Made by a program: the position numbers and the translations under genes
The notes under the pieces: model-generated
Databases searched by the model: none
What the model saw: only the letters and a program-made list of their open reading frames with translations
What the model was told of the DNA's origin: nothing
Source of the DNA: Bicyclus anynana
Lineage: Eukaryota > Arthropoda > Insecta > Lepidoptera > Nymphalidae
Direction of reading: 5' to 3'
Assembly (NCBI RefSeq): GCF_947172395.1
Contig: NC_069091.1
Coordinates: 4,216,001-4,280,000 of the forward strand
DNA: 64,000 bases
Shown here: positions 1 to 11,094 of the stretch, one piece after another
Position numbering within the stretch: the first letter of the stretch is position 1
Layout: the number at the start of each line of letters is the position of its first letter

Positions 1-63
1 AATAGACTGATAAGGAAGCGTGGATCCATAGAGTAGAACGCCGGGAAGCAATATTTTTTTACC

Positions 64-396
64 TTCATCATCATTATCATCATCATCATCATCATCATTA
101 TCATCATTAATAACCCATATTCAGCTCACTTTTGAGCACGAGTCTCCTCTCAGAATGAGAGGAGTTAGACCGTGTCCACGCTGGCCAAATACGGATTGGT
201 AGACTTCACACACACAGAGAATCGAGAAAATTCTAATGTATGCAGGTTACCTCACGATGTTTTCCTTCACCGTTTGAGATACAAGCTATCTAATTTCATA
301 ACTGAAAAGTTGGAGGTGCATGCCCCGGACCGAATTCGATTCTACGCTGAATCGAAGGCAGAGGTCATATCCACTAGGCTATCACAGCTCTATGTT
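64..396 (-). repeat. SINE family B copy with (ATC)n tail
   Basis: Minus-strand copy of the commonest SINE here. Its tRNA-like head (GATAGCCYAGTGGATATGAC, then GGTTCGAATC in better copies) lies near 330-396. The body follows, with the AACTTTTCAGTT, CATCGTGAGG and CTCTCAGAATGAGAGG blocks. The 3' end is an ATC/ATT microsatellite at about 64-108. The body is diverged, with a degraded B box. It is a retroposed copy and not a gene. Confidence 0.8.
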
Positions 397-694
397 AAAA
401 TAAAATCTTTTTACTATGAATAAAATATTCATATAACCTTTTTCAAAGGGCTAAAAAACTAATATTTGCCTAGAACCATTAATAACAGTGTGTGTTCATA
501 AGCCGTTCTAGGCCTACAAAGTTAAACAATATAGCTCGAAAGAGGTGGTTGAATGGAGAAACTTTATTCATTAGTTATATGGAAAGGTGGCCCCATTTGT
601 AATGGGCTGCTTGAGAAATACAAATAACTTCAGTAGCCATCAACTATATAGTTAAATATTGTTTATTTGAGATAGAGAGATTGAGAATATTAAT

Positions 695-960
695 CCATAC
701 TAATATTATAAAGTTAAAGTTTGTTTGCTTGAACGCGCTAATCTCAAAAACTACTGGACTGATTTGAAAAATTCTTTTAGTGTTAGATAGCCCATTTATC
801 GAGGAAGGCTCTAGGCTATATTTTATCCCCGTACCATGGGAACCCCTTTGTTTTTCTGTTTTGGTCAGAAATAACCGACTACGTATTATAGTCTCAAATC
901 GTGCTAAATTTCATTTAAATTTATTTAGTACTTTCAGCGTATACCACATAGACACAATTT
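695..960. repeat. CTAATATTATAAA-type interspersed repeat
   Basis: Begins TACTAATATTATAAAG, then ACTACTGGACTGATTTGAAA, TTAGATAGCCCATTTATCGA and a GTATTATAGTCTCAAA block. The same string is seen at 56490-56700 and, in part, at 27720, 39073 and 63425. It is a common lepidopteran repeat class, probably LINE 3' sequence or a non-autonomous element. No coding function is seen. Confidence 0.65.
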
Positions 961-1271
961 GACCTGTTACAGCTTTATTATAAGTATATTGATACAGATT
1001 ATTAGTTGATATAAATGTAGTCGATGTCTGGTATCCAAGAGCGATCCATGAAAGCGTCAGGTGAATTCAATTTCCTCTCTGATTTACATCTGTTTCCGTT
1101 CTATCTAAAACCTTGAATACTATTATTAGGTTTTCTCGTCATCGACTGAATTGAATGCCTAAGTATATAAATCAGTCTGCAGTAGGAGATAGCAAACCAC
1201 AAAATACCTACCTAATAATCAATTTAGTTTCAAGCCTTACTTATCCAATAAGTAGAATGTATCTACATATG
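961..1271. other. Unannotated AT-rich stretch
   Basis: I see no credible exon, repeat head or regulatory signal here. Confidence 0.4.
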
Positions 1272-1538
1272 TGTAGCGGTAATAGCCCAGTGGATATGAC
1301 TTCTGCCTTTGATTCAGAGGGCGTAGGTTCGATTCAGTTCCAGGACGTGCACCTCCAGTTTGTCAATTTGCATGCTTGCATTTTTAAGCAACCATCTTTA
1401 ATCATTTAAATGGTAAAGGAAACACATCGTGAGGAAATCTGCATAACTGAAAATTGTCTGCCAATACATGTTTGACCAGCATTCTGAGAGGAGACTTATG
1501 CTCAACAGTGTGCCGAATATGGGTTGTTAATGATGAAT
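1272..1538 (+). repeat. SINE family B copy
   Basis: The sense copy starts with the tRNA-like head GTAATAGCCCAGTGGATATG, followed by GGTTCGATTC. The CATCGTGAGGAAA and GCATTCTGAGAGGAGA blocks come next, ending at CGAATATGGGTTGTTAATGATG. Strongly diverged internally. Confidence 0.75.
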
Positions 1539-1748
1539 AGAAAGCCACGTTATTTATAAATGATATAGGCTATATTTTAAACGGGGTATTCCTACGAGAT
1601 CGGTGTCCTCGCGAAAATCGCGAAGCAACTGCTAGTAGCAAAAGTAAATCATTTAGTCACTATAGAAAAATAATTGTTCATTAAGAAAAAACATTGGTAA
1701 CTATAGAAAAATAATTGTTAATCAGTCAAAGTTTTATTACAATAAATG

Positions 1749-2185
1749 ATTTATTCCGAGACTTGGTCGCTAACTATGGGCCTCATAAGTCAGAGTCACA
1801 CAGCGGGCGATGGAACGAGCTGTGTTAGGGGTATCTCTGCGTGATAGAATCAGAAATGAGGAGATCCGCAGAAGAACCAAAATCACCGACATAGCTCAAC
1901 GAGTTGCGAAGCTGAAGTGGCAATGGGCGGGGCATAGAGTTCGAAGAGCCGATGGACGTTGGGGTCCCAAAGTGCTGGAATGGCGACCCCGTACTAGTAA
2001 GCCTAGTGTTGGTTGACCCCCCACCAGGTGGACTGACGACATCAAGCGCGTCGACATCAAAATCGCAGGGATTCGCTGGATGCAGTGCAGGTGGCTCAGT
2101 ATCGTAAAGTTTTGCATGTCCCTACAAAAGGCCTATATCCTGCAGTGGACCTCCATCGGCTGATATGATGATGATGGTGATGATG
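1749..2185 (+). pseudogene. LINE 3' end: reverse-transcriptase C-terminus, frameshifted
   Basis: 5'-truncated non-LTR retrotransposon, probably RTE-type. One frame (1810-2016) reads ERAVLGVSLRDRIRNEEI and, further on, AKLKWQWAGH and GRWGPKVLEW, the conserved tail of lepidopteran endonuclease/reverse-transcriptase proteins. A frameshift near 2016 moves the continuation (RPPTRWTDDIKRV) to another frame. The end is CCATCGGCTGATATGATG plus a GAT-rich tail. At least eight further fragments of the same 3' end lie in the window, mostly on the minus strand. Dead copy. Confidence 0.8.
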
Positions 2186-2688
2186 ACGAAATGATTTTTT
2201 GACCGCTAAGAATAGCTGTACTAATAGAATGGATTTTTTTAATATTTAAATAACACAAAGCGTGGTTATTTTGTTCTTCAAATAGCCTTAAGTACAAATC
2301 ATGTCTGGAACAAGTACATAACTATACAATCCATTATTTTAAATGACTAAGGGAATAGCATTGGTAAATTCCTCTGTCAATTGTGTATAACAGTGACGTC
2401 ACCATTGTATTTATGCCGCGACGATTATGCCTTGGGCATAATATTACAATTAAATATTATAATTTTCAAGACGGTTGTAATTGTTTGCGTAATTGTAAAG
2501 AATGGTGTATCTTTCTAATTGTATCTATTTTTTTGTACTTAAATATTTTATTTGATGATTTTCTCATGGATTTTCTCATCAGATCTAACAGTTTTATCTT
2601 TAAAATATCGGACTTGAAAACATTAAGACTTAACATATGGTACAATACTAATTAAGAAAGAAACATTTTAAATAACTTCTTTAATTTG
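2186..2688. other. Unannotated AT-rich stretch
   Basis: AT-rich. Open frames are short and without recognisable motifs. No repeat family was recognised. Confidence 0.4.
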
Positions 2689-2770
2689 ACTGCCTCTCTG
2701 GCTCAGTTGATAATGCTGTGGTTCTCAATAAAGAGGACCTGGACTCGATTCCTATCTCGGATCAGTATTT
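2689..2770 (+). repeat. tRNA-like SINE head (solitary)
   Basis: An A-box-like CTGGCTCAGTTGATAATG and a B-box-like CTCGATTCC at tRNA spacing, followed by a T-rich stretch. The arms do not pair as a functional tRNA and no partner copy was seen, so I read it as a SINE relic. Confidence 0.5.
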
Positions 2771-3539
2771 TTTTCTTTATTCAGTTTAGTATTTTGTATT
2801 TTCTAAATTTTCTTAGGTGTGTTGGTAGCCATTCGCCCTACCGGAAAAAAACGTACTGTCAAACTATCTATAGTCGAATAATGAATTCTGCAATCTCTTT
2901 TGATGTTTCCTGTGATACCATTTTTTATTGAATCAAAAATAGTGATGTGACAAAGTGAACGAACATGATTCACTCAATATGTTCTGAACCAAATATTTAT
3001 TAAGAAATTTCTCAGTGTATGGCTTAATAATACACGTAAAACCTATTTTGAGTCACATTGATGAAAATAAAATTATTATATAAGAAAATAAAATAACCTT
3101 ATTTAATTTGACTAATAACTGAGACAAATAAAATTAAATTAATGCTTTTAATTAATAGATCACATTTTTCATGTTATGTTATTAATGACTAGCAACGCCT
3201 GTGACTTCGTCCGCGTAAGTAAGTTACCTACTTCAGTATTATTGTATTTCGGAATTATTAAAGAACAAATGAAAAAAAATACACAATAGCAAAGATTTTA
3301 CGATAGATTATAGATATATTTTTAGATACGATCTCTATAAAATTTACTTTTTATTTACTATCTCTATTTCTGTTCAAAATTCCTCTTTAAGAGTGATGAT
3401 CTGAGGAACTATTTTTTACCTATACAGAACAGGACATCACTATGACAATAAATATGGTATCATTATTTTAAATAGGGACATTAGCATCTGTCAGAAAATT
3501 CGCAGGATTAATGACTATACTATAGCGTACCGAAAGGAT
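2771..3539. other. Unannotated AT-rich stretch
   Basis: No coding signal. A short piece near 3187-3225 (GACTTCGTCCGCGT) is a fragment of the repeat that is fuller at 55540-55760. Confidence 0.4.
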
Positions 3540-3807
3540 GTCGCATAAAAACCATAGATCCAGATAGAATAAACTTGTATCGCTGCCAAGTAGGCCCGCT
3601 ATCATTAAACTGCAACATTACTTAATATCAGGGGAGACAACGCGCAGTCAAGGGTTAACTTGTCATTCAATAACAAAAGTGAAGTCAATCTAAATGATGA
3701 TGATTCTGAAACGTGATAAAGAGTCGCAAGCATACGTGATACGAAATTTTGTACTAGCGTACTGATTAGATGCCGTATAAAAACCATACAAGTAAAATGA
3801 ACTTTTT

Positions 3808-4035
3808 GACGGCCCCGTGGCGCAGTGGGTAGTGACCCTGCTTTCTGCATCCACGGCCGTGGGTTCGATTCCCACAACTGGAAAATATTTGTGTGATGAG
3901 CATGGGTGTTTTCCAGTGTCTGTATGTATTTATACATTATATAAGTATTTATATGTAGTATTAAATATCTTAGCACCTATAAAACAAGCTACTCTGTATT
4001 GTATGTTTATTTATATATATAAAAAAAATATATAT
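3808..4035 (+). repeat. SINE family C copy
   Basis: tRNA-derived head GGCCCCGTGGCGCAGTGGGT with B box GGGTTCGATTCCCAC. Then comes GTGTGATGAGCATGGGTGTT and an AT-rich tail with TATGTATTTATAC. A 39-bp fragment of the same family is at 8454-8492. Not a functional tRNA: the acceptor stem is absent. Confidence 0.75.
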
Positions 4036-4330
4036 TAATATCAATTTTTAGCAAATTAATATCAAGGGAGACAACGCAGTCAAGGGTTAACTTTACTAAA
4101 AAAAAAACAAAAAATAAGTTGTTCTAAAATGTGATTAAGGATTCTTTATAACATTTTAGAATCACGTCGCCAACATACGTTATAGGAAATTGTGAATGTA
4201 TAGCTTCTGTTATGATTCCGCATAAAAACCATACCATAGGTAAAGATAGAATGAACTTTTACCGCTTCCAAGTAAGCCCGCTACCAGACGGCAAAGAGAT
4301 AAAGCAGTCAAGGTTTAACTTGGTTTTGCC

Positions 4331-4648
4331 GGCCTCCTTGGCGCAGTGGTATGCGCGGTGGATTTACAAAACGGAGGTCCTGGGTTCGATCCCCGGCTGG
4401 GCCGATTGAAATTTTCTTAATTGGTCCAGGTCTGGCAGGAGGTGGCTATCGTGGCTAGTTACCACCCTACCGACAAAGACGTCCCGCCAAGCGATTTAGC
4501 GTTCCGGTACGATGTCGTGTAGAAACCGAAAAGGGGTGTGGATTTCATCCTACTCTTAACAAGCCCGCTTCCATCTTAGATTGCATCATCACTTACCATC
4601 AGGTGAGATTGTAGTCAAGGGCTAACTTGTAAAGAATAAAAAAAAAAC
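4331..4648 (+). repeat. SINE family A copy, nearly full length
   Basis: The head is GGCCTCCTTGGCGCAGTGGT, with B box GGGTTCGATCCCCGGC. The body has CTAATTGGTCCAGGTCTGGC-like sequence, GACAAAGACG and GCGATTTAGCGTTCCGG. The tail is TAGTCAAGGGCTAACTTGTA followed by poly(A). This is the reference-like copy of the most complete SINE family here. Confidence 0.85.
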
Positions 4649-4790
4649 TTGTTATTTAATAAAAAAAACTGAAGTGATTCTAAAATGTGATAAAGAAGTC
4701 ATCGAAGTCTTTTAGAATCACGTCGCGAACATACGTGATACGAAACTGTGTATACTCTACTCATACATTGTATTCCGCCAAACACTATCA

Positions 4791-5311
4791 CGGGCCGATC
4801 TAACGCGAACTAACAATGTGTTTTCCAGCTGTTGATCATTGGATGTTCATTCCGTGTTCATTGCTGTCGATATTATCTCCATACAACTGACAGTGGAGCT
4901 CGAACGCTTCGACGAGTTGCTCTTTTGCTAAGTCCACTTTTAGCTTGAAATTTTGCTAAATCGTTTTCGAGATACAGCACGCTTGTGATAACGTCTTTGT
5001 GTTATCGAATGCAGTTTTGCGATATAATAATAACTCACGAGTTTTAGTGAATGGTACACTGCGAGACTCAAGTATCTTTTCTTTTAAAGAGAGGTCTTTA
5101 AGTTTAAACGAGTCCCGAACGGCCTTCTAAGCCGAGGTCCGAGTCTAGGAGGAGACGCCCTTATAGAGTCATCCGCCCATCCACTCTGTTTCTGCCATTA
5201 AGGCCCCATCTGGCGATGCTTCTGCGCTCGTCCTGGTCCTCGTACGTCTCCCATAGAACATAGAAAATGCTAAAGCTAACGGTATTTATGATTCCCGACC
5301 AATACTTTTGA
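4791..5311. other. Unannotated stretch with a GC-richer block
   Basis: 5105-5265 is GC-richer than its surroundings but has no long open frame or splice signals that I trust. No family recognised. Confidence 0.35.
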
Positions 5312-5659
5312 CGGCCACCGTGGCGCAGTGGTGTGCGCGGTGGTTTTACAAGACGAAGGTTCTGGGTTCGATCGCCAGCTGGGCCGATTGAGGTTTCCTT
5401 AATTCCAGGTCTAGCTGGTGGGAGGCTTCAACAATGGCTACTGGTATTTACTACCCTATCGTCAAAGACGTACCGCCAAGCTATTTAGCGTTCCGGTACT
5501 ATAACGTGGATAAAAAAAACATACGAAAGAAAGGAGTGTGGAGTGTGGATTTTTATTTTACTCCTAACAAGATAGCCCGCTTCCATCCAAGATTGCATCA
5601 TCAGCTACCCATCAGGTGAGATTGTGTTCAAGGACTAACTTGTAAAGAATTTAAAAAAA
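5312..5659 (+). repeat. SINE family A copy
   Basis: Head GGCCACCGTGGCGCAGTGGT, B box GGGTTCGATCGCCAGC, tail AAGGACTAACTTGTAAAGAA. Contains a small internal insertion around 5508-5540. Confidence 0.85.
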
Positions 5660-7007
5660 CAATTTGAACCTATAACCCCGTACGAGTACGTAAGGTAACT
5701 ACTGGACCAACACGGCAACACAGTATTTTAATAAAATGTTATTCGTTCACGGCCTCGTCAATGAAACTGCAACAGCCAGACATGCTAATTACTAAGAACA
5801 ATAGAAACGGTATTTAAATAATAAATGTTTGTATCATAGTACAAGATCCGGCATAAGAAATATTACCCTCATATGTTGTTTACATCCGAGATAATAAATC
5901 ACCTAAACATCACATTGACACCACAGAATAATCAATAATATACAGATGAAGCGTACGGAGCACGACGGTGTCGTAGCCGCTCCAAATATGAAATTCAAAA
6001 AGTAATACATTCTCGAGTCAGTACGACGAACAGTCGCATCAGTAAGTTTCAATATTATTCAAGAAAAATGGCGTCTTATGTTTTTAAATATTTTATAAAC
6101 TGTTTACAAAAACTAAAGAAATAAGATGGAGTATTTTTTTATTGGTAATTATAGATTATTATATTAATTAATAACGTAATTGTTGTTAGTGTTAAATTTT
6201 GATATACAAATTATGAAAAATGTTTGTATTTGCGGTTATCAAGGAGACGCGTGACGTTTGTTTTTTTTTTAATGGATTTCACCGGCTTCATACCTTGCTT
6301 TTAAAGACTCACTCTGCTTACACTGTGATTGACACATTGCAAATAAGTTGTCTAGTAAAACTGCGGCCGGTTAGTAATAAATGTTTTTTTAGGTTAATAT
6401 AATCTACTTCCCTCAAAAATGGTACACTCATTAAAAGAATATACCCAACATAATTGAAAATGTAACGGTTGCCTGCTTTCTCACTGCGACTGTGGGTTTG
6501 CCAGATATAAACAGTTGAGTAATGTACGAGTATACTTATATACTCTCATCAGTTATTTAGTCGTCTAATATGTCAAATGAAAGCTTATTTTTGCTTAATT
6601 TAACTACAATTTTATTGGTCTTCTTCATGGTTTCCTAGATTTTGTACGAAAAATGTGGCTGATCGCAATTTACGAGTAACGAGACAACCTATTTGCGATG
6701 TGTGACAGTGATTTTAACCATCATTTATTTCTTATCACTGACAAATTACAGATGAGGGTGTATATTTCTGATGCCGGATCTTAAACCATAATAACTATGA
6801 TAATGATAAATGTTATAAAATGTTATGTCCTAGACGTGATGCAGCAAACAATAAAGATTCTGAGATAATAATTTATGATCATATGAGAACACATGATTCA
6901 CGAAACACGTCTACAGACTAAAGCTAATTGTTTTAGATATCGTGAGACGTCAACAATAAACATATTCGTGTTCATGTGTTAATTCAGTTTTATTATACGT
7001 ATACTAT
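5660..7007. other. Unannotated AT-rich stretch
   Basis: About 1.35 kb without a recognisable gene or repeat head. Around 6017-6045 (GAGTCAGTACG, CGCATCAGTAAG) there are initiator-like TCAGT motifs, but no open frame follows them, so no promoter is called. Confidence 0.35.
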
Positions 7008-7229
7008 TTTTTTTTATTCTTTACAAGTTAGCCCTTGACTACAATCTCACCTGGTAAGTGATGATGCAGTCTAAGATGGAAGCGGGCTAACTTGTTAGGA
7101 GGAGGATGAAAATCCACACCCCTTTCGGTTTCTACACGGCATCGTACTCGAACGCTATATCGCTTGGCGGTACGTCTTTGCCGGTACGGTGGTAACTAGT
7201 CACGGCCGAAGCCTCCCACCAGCCAGACT
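7008..7229 (-). repeat. SINE family A copy, head missing
   Basis: Minus-strand copy running from the poly(T)/TTCTTTACAAGTTAGCCC tail to GCCTCCCACCAGCCAGAC. The tRNA-like head is lost. Confidence 0.85.
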
Positions 7230-7419
7230 ATAATCTCACATACCATCAACGTACGTACAAGGTCAATTGACCTCGTACCGCAGCGAACGTGTTAACAAGA
7301 TAATTTTGACTACATATGCCACTCTGTCATCACATCGCAATGAAAGAGAAAGCGATGTTATTTAGCTTTATTTTTTTACTTTTTTTATAACCAAAAATTT
7401 CTTGCACCTCTTTTTTTTT

Positions 7420-7570
7420 AATATGACCAATATTCCCATTCACCTCCAATTAGTCGGGAAAGACTGTATTAGGAGTGGATACGACAATAGACCAACGGGG
7501 CGGGGATCGAACCACCACCCCTCGGTGATGAGTCCGACCGCTCTTACCGTTGAGCTATTGAGGCTATGTA
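7420..7570 (-). repeat. SINE family D copy
   Basis: Reverse complement of a tRNA-like unit: AATAGCTCAACGGTAAGAGC head, GTGGTTCGATCCCCGCC B box, then GTACCCACTCCTAATACAG and GGAATATTGGTCATA. The same unit is in plus orientation at 26443-26585 and 29998-30160. Confidence 0.75.
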
Positions 7571-8135
7571 TGAGGTTATCCATGAATAGTATGTATTACT
7601 TAACTTTGTCACATCTCAAAAGATTAAAATGTTACAAAGTGCAATAAAGTTTTAAAAGAAACAAACAAACAAAAATAAATAATCACACAAAATAATCATT
7701 TCCGTGAAACATGATTTTTTTCATTATTTATTTCTCCATTGTTAACCTTTTCACCTCATTGTTTATTCACTACAACAATAATTTATAAGTCAATGAACCG
7801 TATGAATCGAGGAAATAAGAAATACGTCCTTTAAAGGAAAAAATGTATGATGCTTACTATAATTGCTTTTGAGTCTCTTCCTTTTGTGAAATTGAAGCGA
7901 AATTTCTTCCTGCATAATCAGTAGAGTGCTTTTAAAATGGTGTAAAGCTAATTGAGACATGAATAATTCTTAAAAGTAAAATGGTTCCTAGTGATAAGGG
8001 GTTCCTTGATTTATTTTGTTTTATTTATTTGGACAATACTTACATCACTAGCTATCCCCACAGTAAAGTTAGCTTGTATTATGGGTATTAGTTACTAATA
8101 TAGCTGAGGAATAATTAGCCACATAATCACTTCAC
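7571..8135. other. Unannotated AT-rich stretch
   Basis: No gene or repeat that I can name. Confidence 0.4.
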
Positions 8136-8180
8136 TAACATCCCATTTTCGCCTCACTGCTAAGCTCGAGTCTCCTCTCA
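8136..8180 (-). repeat. SINE family B 3'-end fragment
   Basis: Only the TCACTGCTAAGCTCGAGTCT segment of the family B tail remains, next to a LINE fragment. Confidence 0.55.
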
Positions 8181-8228
8181 CAACTATATAATATATGATG
8201 GGAAACATCCATATGCTCCTCATACAAA

Positions 8229-8455
8229 TATTTTCCAGTTCATCATCATCATCAGCATCATAATATCAGCCGATGGTCGTCCACTGCAGGACATAGGCTT
8301 TTTGTAGGGACTTCCAAACATCACGATACTGAGTCACCTGCATCCAGCGAATCCCTGCGACTCGCTTGATGTCGTCAGTCTACCTGGTGGGGGGTCGACC
8401 AACACTGCGCTTACTAGTGCGGGGTCGCCATTCCAGCACTTTGGGACCCCAACGT
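8229..8455 (-). pseudogene. LINE 3' end fragment (RTE-type tail)
   Basis: Minus-strand copy of the 3' end also seen at 1749-2185: (CAT)n, CAGCCGATGGTCGTCCACTG, then GCTTGATGTCGTCAGTC and GTGCGGGGTCGCCATTCCAG. It is followed directly by a SINE C fragment (8454-8492), whose insertion or fusion broke it. Confidence 0.75.
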
Positions 8456-8698
8456 TGTTTTCCAGTTGTGGGAATCGAATTCACAGCCTTGGATCAAAAT
8501 CAATCAATCGAGAAATAATTTTTTGTATATTAAAAAAATATTCTCGTATTTCGAGTACGTACCCCTGACCAAGCTATTCTTAACCATTATCTACTAATTT
8601 TATTAATGATAGTTAATAATTAATTGATAGGTAGATAGATTAAGGCAAAATATTTTAACATAAGTAATTTAGAATTTAAACTATCGTGAGTGTTATTC

Positions 8699-9390
8699 AT
8701 ATTAATTGATTATGAAACACGGCTAAAACTCACGTGATATTACGTCGGAGTATGCCCGACTAGTTTCGAACCCATACGGGGCCCTTAGTTATGAGCTGGT
8801 TCTTGCATCGCGGCACGATCCAAACTGCGAAGCGGCTGCGCGACGCGCTGCTGCACGCATTGCGCGCGCGGAGAGGGGTTGAGTGGTGGGGAGTGAAGGT
8901 GGCGTTACACTCTCCGACGGTTCATTAATGTCATCTTCATTAGACTCGTCTTCTTGTAAGCAAACCGAACTAATGCTATCTTGTTCCAAGTTTGTTGTAT
9001 GTGACAATGAAAGAAATAGCGGTTTCCACGCTGTGGGCAGCAACCATCCATGATCCCGACTAAAATTCGGGTGACGACTAATTTCTATCGCTTCACGTAT
9101 CTTACGAGGTACTAGAAACTTTTCCCTTGACAATACAGAAGCCTTATCAAAACGGATATAATGAGTCGTACCCGAAGCTAGAACATGCTCTATTGCTATA
9201 GGCTATTGCTGAACCGTCCGTGTCTACATTTTTCATGCTCCGTATGTGTTCTTTTACCCTTGTGGTGATGTTACGGCGAGTCTCACCACAAGAAAATGTG
9301 TTCGAAATGTGTTATGGGTTCGAAACTAGTCGGGCATACTCCGACGTAATATCACGTGAGTTTTAACCGTGTTTCATAATCAATTAATAT
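8699..9390 (-). mobile_element. Penelope-like element remnant: GIY-YIG C-terminus between inverted repeats
   Basis: Read on the minus strand, frames between about 9310 and 8789 give CGETRRNITTRVKEHIR, then EHVLASGTTHYIRFD and RKIREAIEISRHPNF followed by RDHGWLLPTAWKPLF. These match the order of the C-terminal GIY-YIG endonuclease of Penelope-like retroelements (R..EH, AEH...GH.I.F, R..REAIEI..HPN..RD.G). The longest uninterrupted frame is 9133-8789 (114 aa, ending in an Ala/Arg-rich tail). The upstream part needs a frameshift, so this copy is dead. The block is flanked by an inverted repeat of about 78 bp (8699-8776 and 9313-9390, sharing TCGGAGTATGCCCGACTAGT). Penelope-like elements are known to have tandem or inverted flanking copies. 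Confidence 0.7.
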
Positions 9391-10059
9391 AAGTAATTTA
9401 TTTGATTTAAAACACTTCAACCAACAAACAGATGGGTGAAGTTCGTTTCTAATTTAGATCTTAGATTAGTATGCTATATTAAAACAACGTCACCTGCCTA
9501 CGAATGCCTTTTAATATAGGTACTGACTTGTGGTCTACCGTCTAAGTGCCTTTTCTGTGACAAGATAATTTAATAACAACCTTTCGCAATGTTTCAAACT
9601 TGTCTCCTAGACTATAAATCGCTGTACACATTTCCACAGCTTGATAATTTGGTATAGACCCCGCCAAGTAAGTCGAACCAAAATGACAGTTGTTAACAAA
9701 AGTGTTCTGCATGTTCCGTTGTTGTCCACTACATTAAATATGTCAAATAATTGAAAATTTTGTACTCAATTATAATGGTGTCAATGTATTGCTATGGTTA
9801 GTTATGGTACCTCTTAACGTACGTCGCTAACACCCGAAAAAGTGTTAGAAAAAGAAAGAAAGAAAGAAAAGATCTTTATTTTTAAGTACTGTACAGTACA
9901 GTATCTTTGTTACTGCTCATAGTTCAAAGCACATATTCTTAAGGTTATATTTTATTATCAGAACACGGTACGGTTTTTTTAGCGGTAAAGTGTACAGACG
10001 CGATTGTGCGTAAAAAGGAGTTGGAAAAGCAAACACATGTGTATAAAATATCACCTGTC
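9391..10059. other. Unannotated stretch with GAAA microsatellite
   Basis: (GAAA)n at about 9853-9874, next to AGATCTTTATTTTTAAG, may be the reversed 3' end of a LINE. Nothing else was recognised. Confidence 0.35.
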
Positions 10060-10345
10060 TGTGTGTTGCTAAGCAAAGGATTTCGGTAAACAGAACCGAA
10101 TTGCGATGACTTTCGATGACCTTGAAATTCCTCGGACGCGTACTAAGCGGTTTAGTTCCTCTTTCCTTATACGCACTGCAAAGATGTGGAATGCTCTCCC
10201 AGCTTCAGTTTACCCCACCACCTACAATATGGGTATCTACAAGTCAAGAGTGATTAGGCATCTTCTAGGCAAGCGCGTTCCACTATTGGCTGCGTCATCA
10301 CTTATCATCAGGCGCGTTTGCTTATACAAAATAAAAAAAAATAAA
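10060..10345 (+). pseudogene. LINE C-terminus (Jockey/CR1-like), 5' truncated
   Basis: The frame at 10106-10378 reads RTRTKRFSSSFLIRTAKMWN, then LPASVYPTTYNMGIYKSRV. This is the conserved tail of many arthropod non-LTR reverse transcriptases (R.FSSSF..RTA.LWN.LP..VFP...Y..G.FKSRV). The A-rich tail begins after 10330. A more decayed copy is at 41245-41450. Confidence 0.7.
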
Positions 10346-10556
10346 AAACTTGCCTTGACTCTCACTATGTCACTGTAAATAATAATTTAATAATTTAATC
10401 ATTGAACTATTATTATAATAGAAGATCAGAATTAGAAATTATTGGATGAAAGGTATATAGAAAATACTCAATTACTTTTTATCCAATAAACGGATGGGTC
10501 AAGTTCGTTTCTAATTCGGATCTTAGACTATTATAGCACAGAGTATCTACTGTGAT

Positions 10557-10713
10557 TATAGCTTGGAAAAATCGTTCGTTACACTCCCGATGGTCCGCGG
10601 GGGCCGGGAGGGGGGTAGCGATGCCAGACGCGCACGCTTCATAACCGCGCTGTCCTTCGCCCCCTGTCGCCCGCATATCATCAGAGTGTCATCAACAAAC
10701 TTGCCAAGCTATA
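10557..10713. repeat. GC-rich MITE with TAGCTTGG termini
   Basis: 157-bp unit with inverted ends TATAGCTTGG and CCAAGCTATA. The GC-rich core has CCCGATGGTCCGCGGGGGCC and GTCGCCCGCATATCAT. Partial copies are at 38650-38724 and 39755-39930. Apparent open frames across it come from high GC. Confidence 0.65.
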
Positions 10714-10788
10714 AGTTAGGTAATTTACTCGTATAATGTATCTGGTGTGCTGGCTTTTCTTTAACATATAAATAAATATTTGCTAAAC

Positions 10789-11094
10789 GACCTCCGTGGC
10801 GCAGTGGTATGCGCGGTGAATTTACAAGACGGAGGTCCTGGGTTCGATCCCCGGCTGGGCCGAGGTTTTCTTAATTGATCCAAGTCTGACTGGTGGAAGG
10901 CTATGGCCGTGGCAAGTTACCACCCTACCGACAAAGACGTACCGCCAAGCGATTTAGCGTTCCAGTACGATGTTGTATAGAAACCGAAAGTGTGGATTTT
11001 CATCCTCCTCCTACCAAGTTAGTCCGCTACAATCTTAGATTGCATCACTTACCATCAGGTGACATTGTAGTCAAGAGCAATTCTTAAAAAAAAA
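10789..11094 (+). repeat. SINE family A copy
   Basis: Head GACCTCCGTGGCGCAGTGGT, B box GGGTTCGATCCCCGGC, tail ATTGTAGTCAAGAGC followed by poly(A). Confidence 0.85.

Larger units (their letters stand above)
3540..4790 (+). repeat. Mosaic cluster of SINE tails and a hairpin repeat
   Basis: Three diverged runs of the same modules lie in tandem. The first module is ATAAAAACCATA, AAGTAGGCCCGCTA and CAGTCAAGGGTTAAC, a relative of the SINE A tail (at about 3540-3660, 4060-4095 and 4218-4325). The second is a hairpin-like GATTCTAAAATGTGAT ... TTTAGAATCACGTCG, seen near 4122-4177 and 4674-4727 and decayed near 3700. Intact SINE C and SINE A copies sit within the cluster. It suggests repeated insertion or local duplication in one place. 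Confidence 0.55.

Noticed and set aside
64..108. Functional ATC microsatellite or coding His/Ile repeat
   Set aside because: It is the 3' tail of a SINE B copy.
4331..4410. Possible tRNA genes (here and in about 20 similar places)
   Set aside because: A- and B-box sequences are present, but the acceptor stems do not pair, and each is joined to a repeated body and A-rich tail. They are SINE heads.
6017..6068. Host promoter with TCAGT initiators and a following ATG
   Set aside because: The open frame after the ATG is under 20 codons and no splice donor follows convincingly.
8789..9133. Stand-alone host gene on the minus strand
   Set aside because: The motifs fit the C-terminus of a Penelope-like element and the frame is enclosed by inverted repeats.
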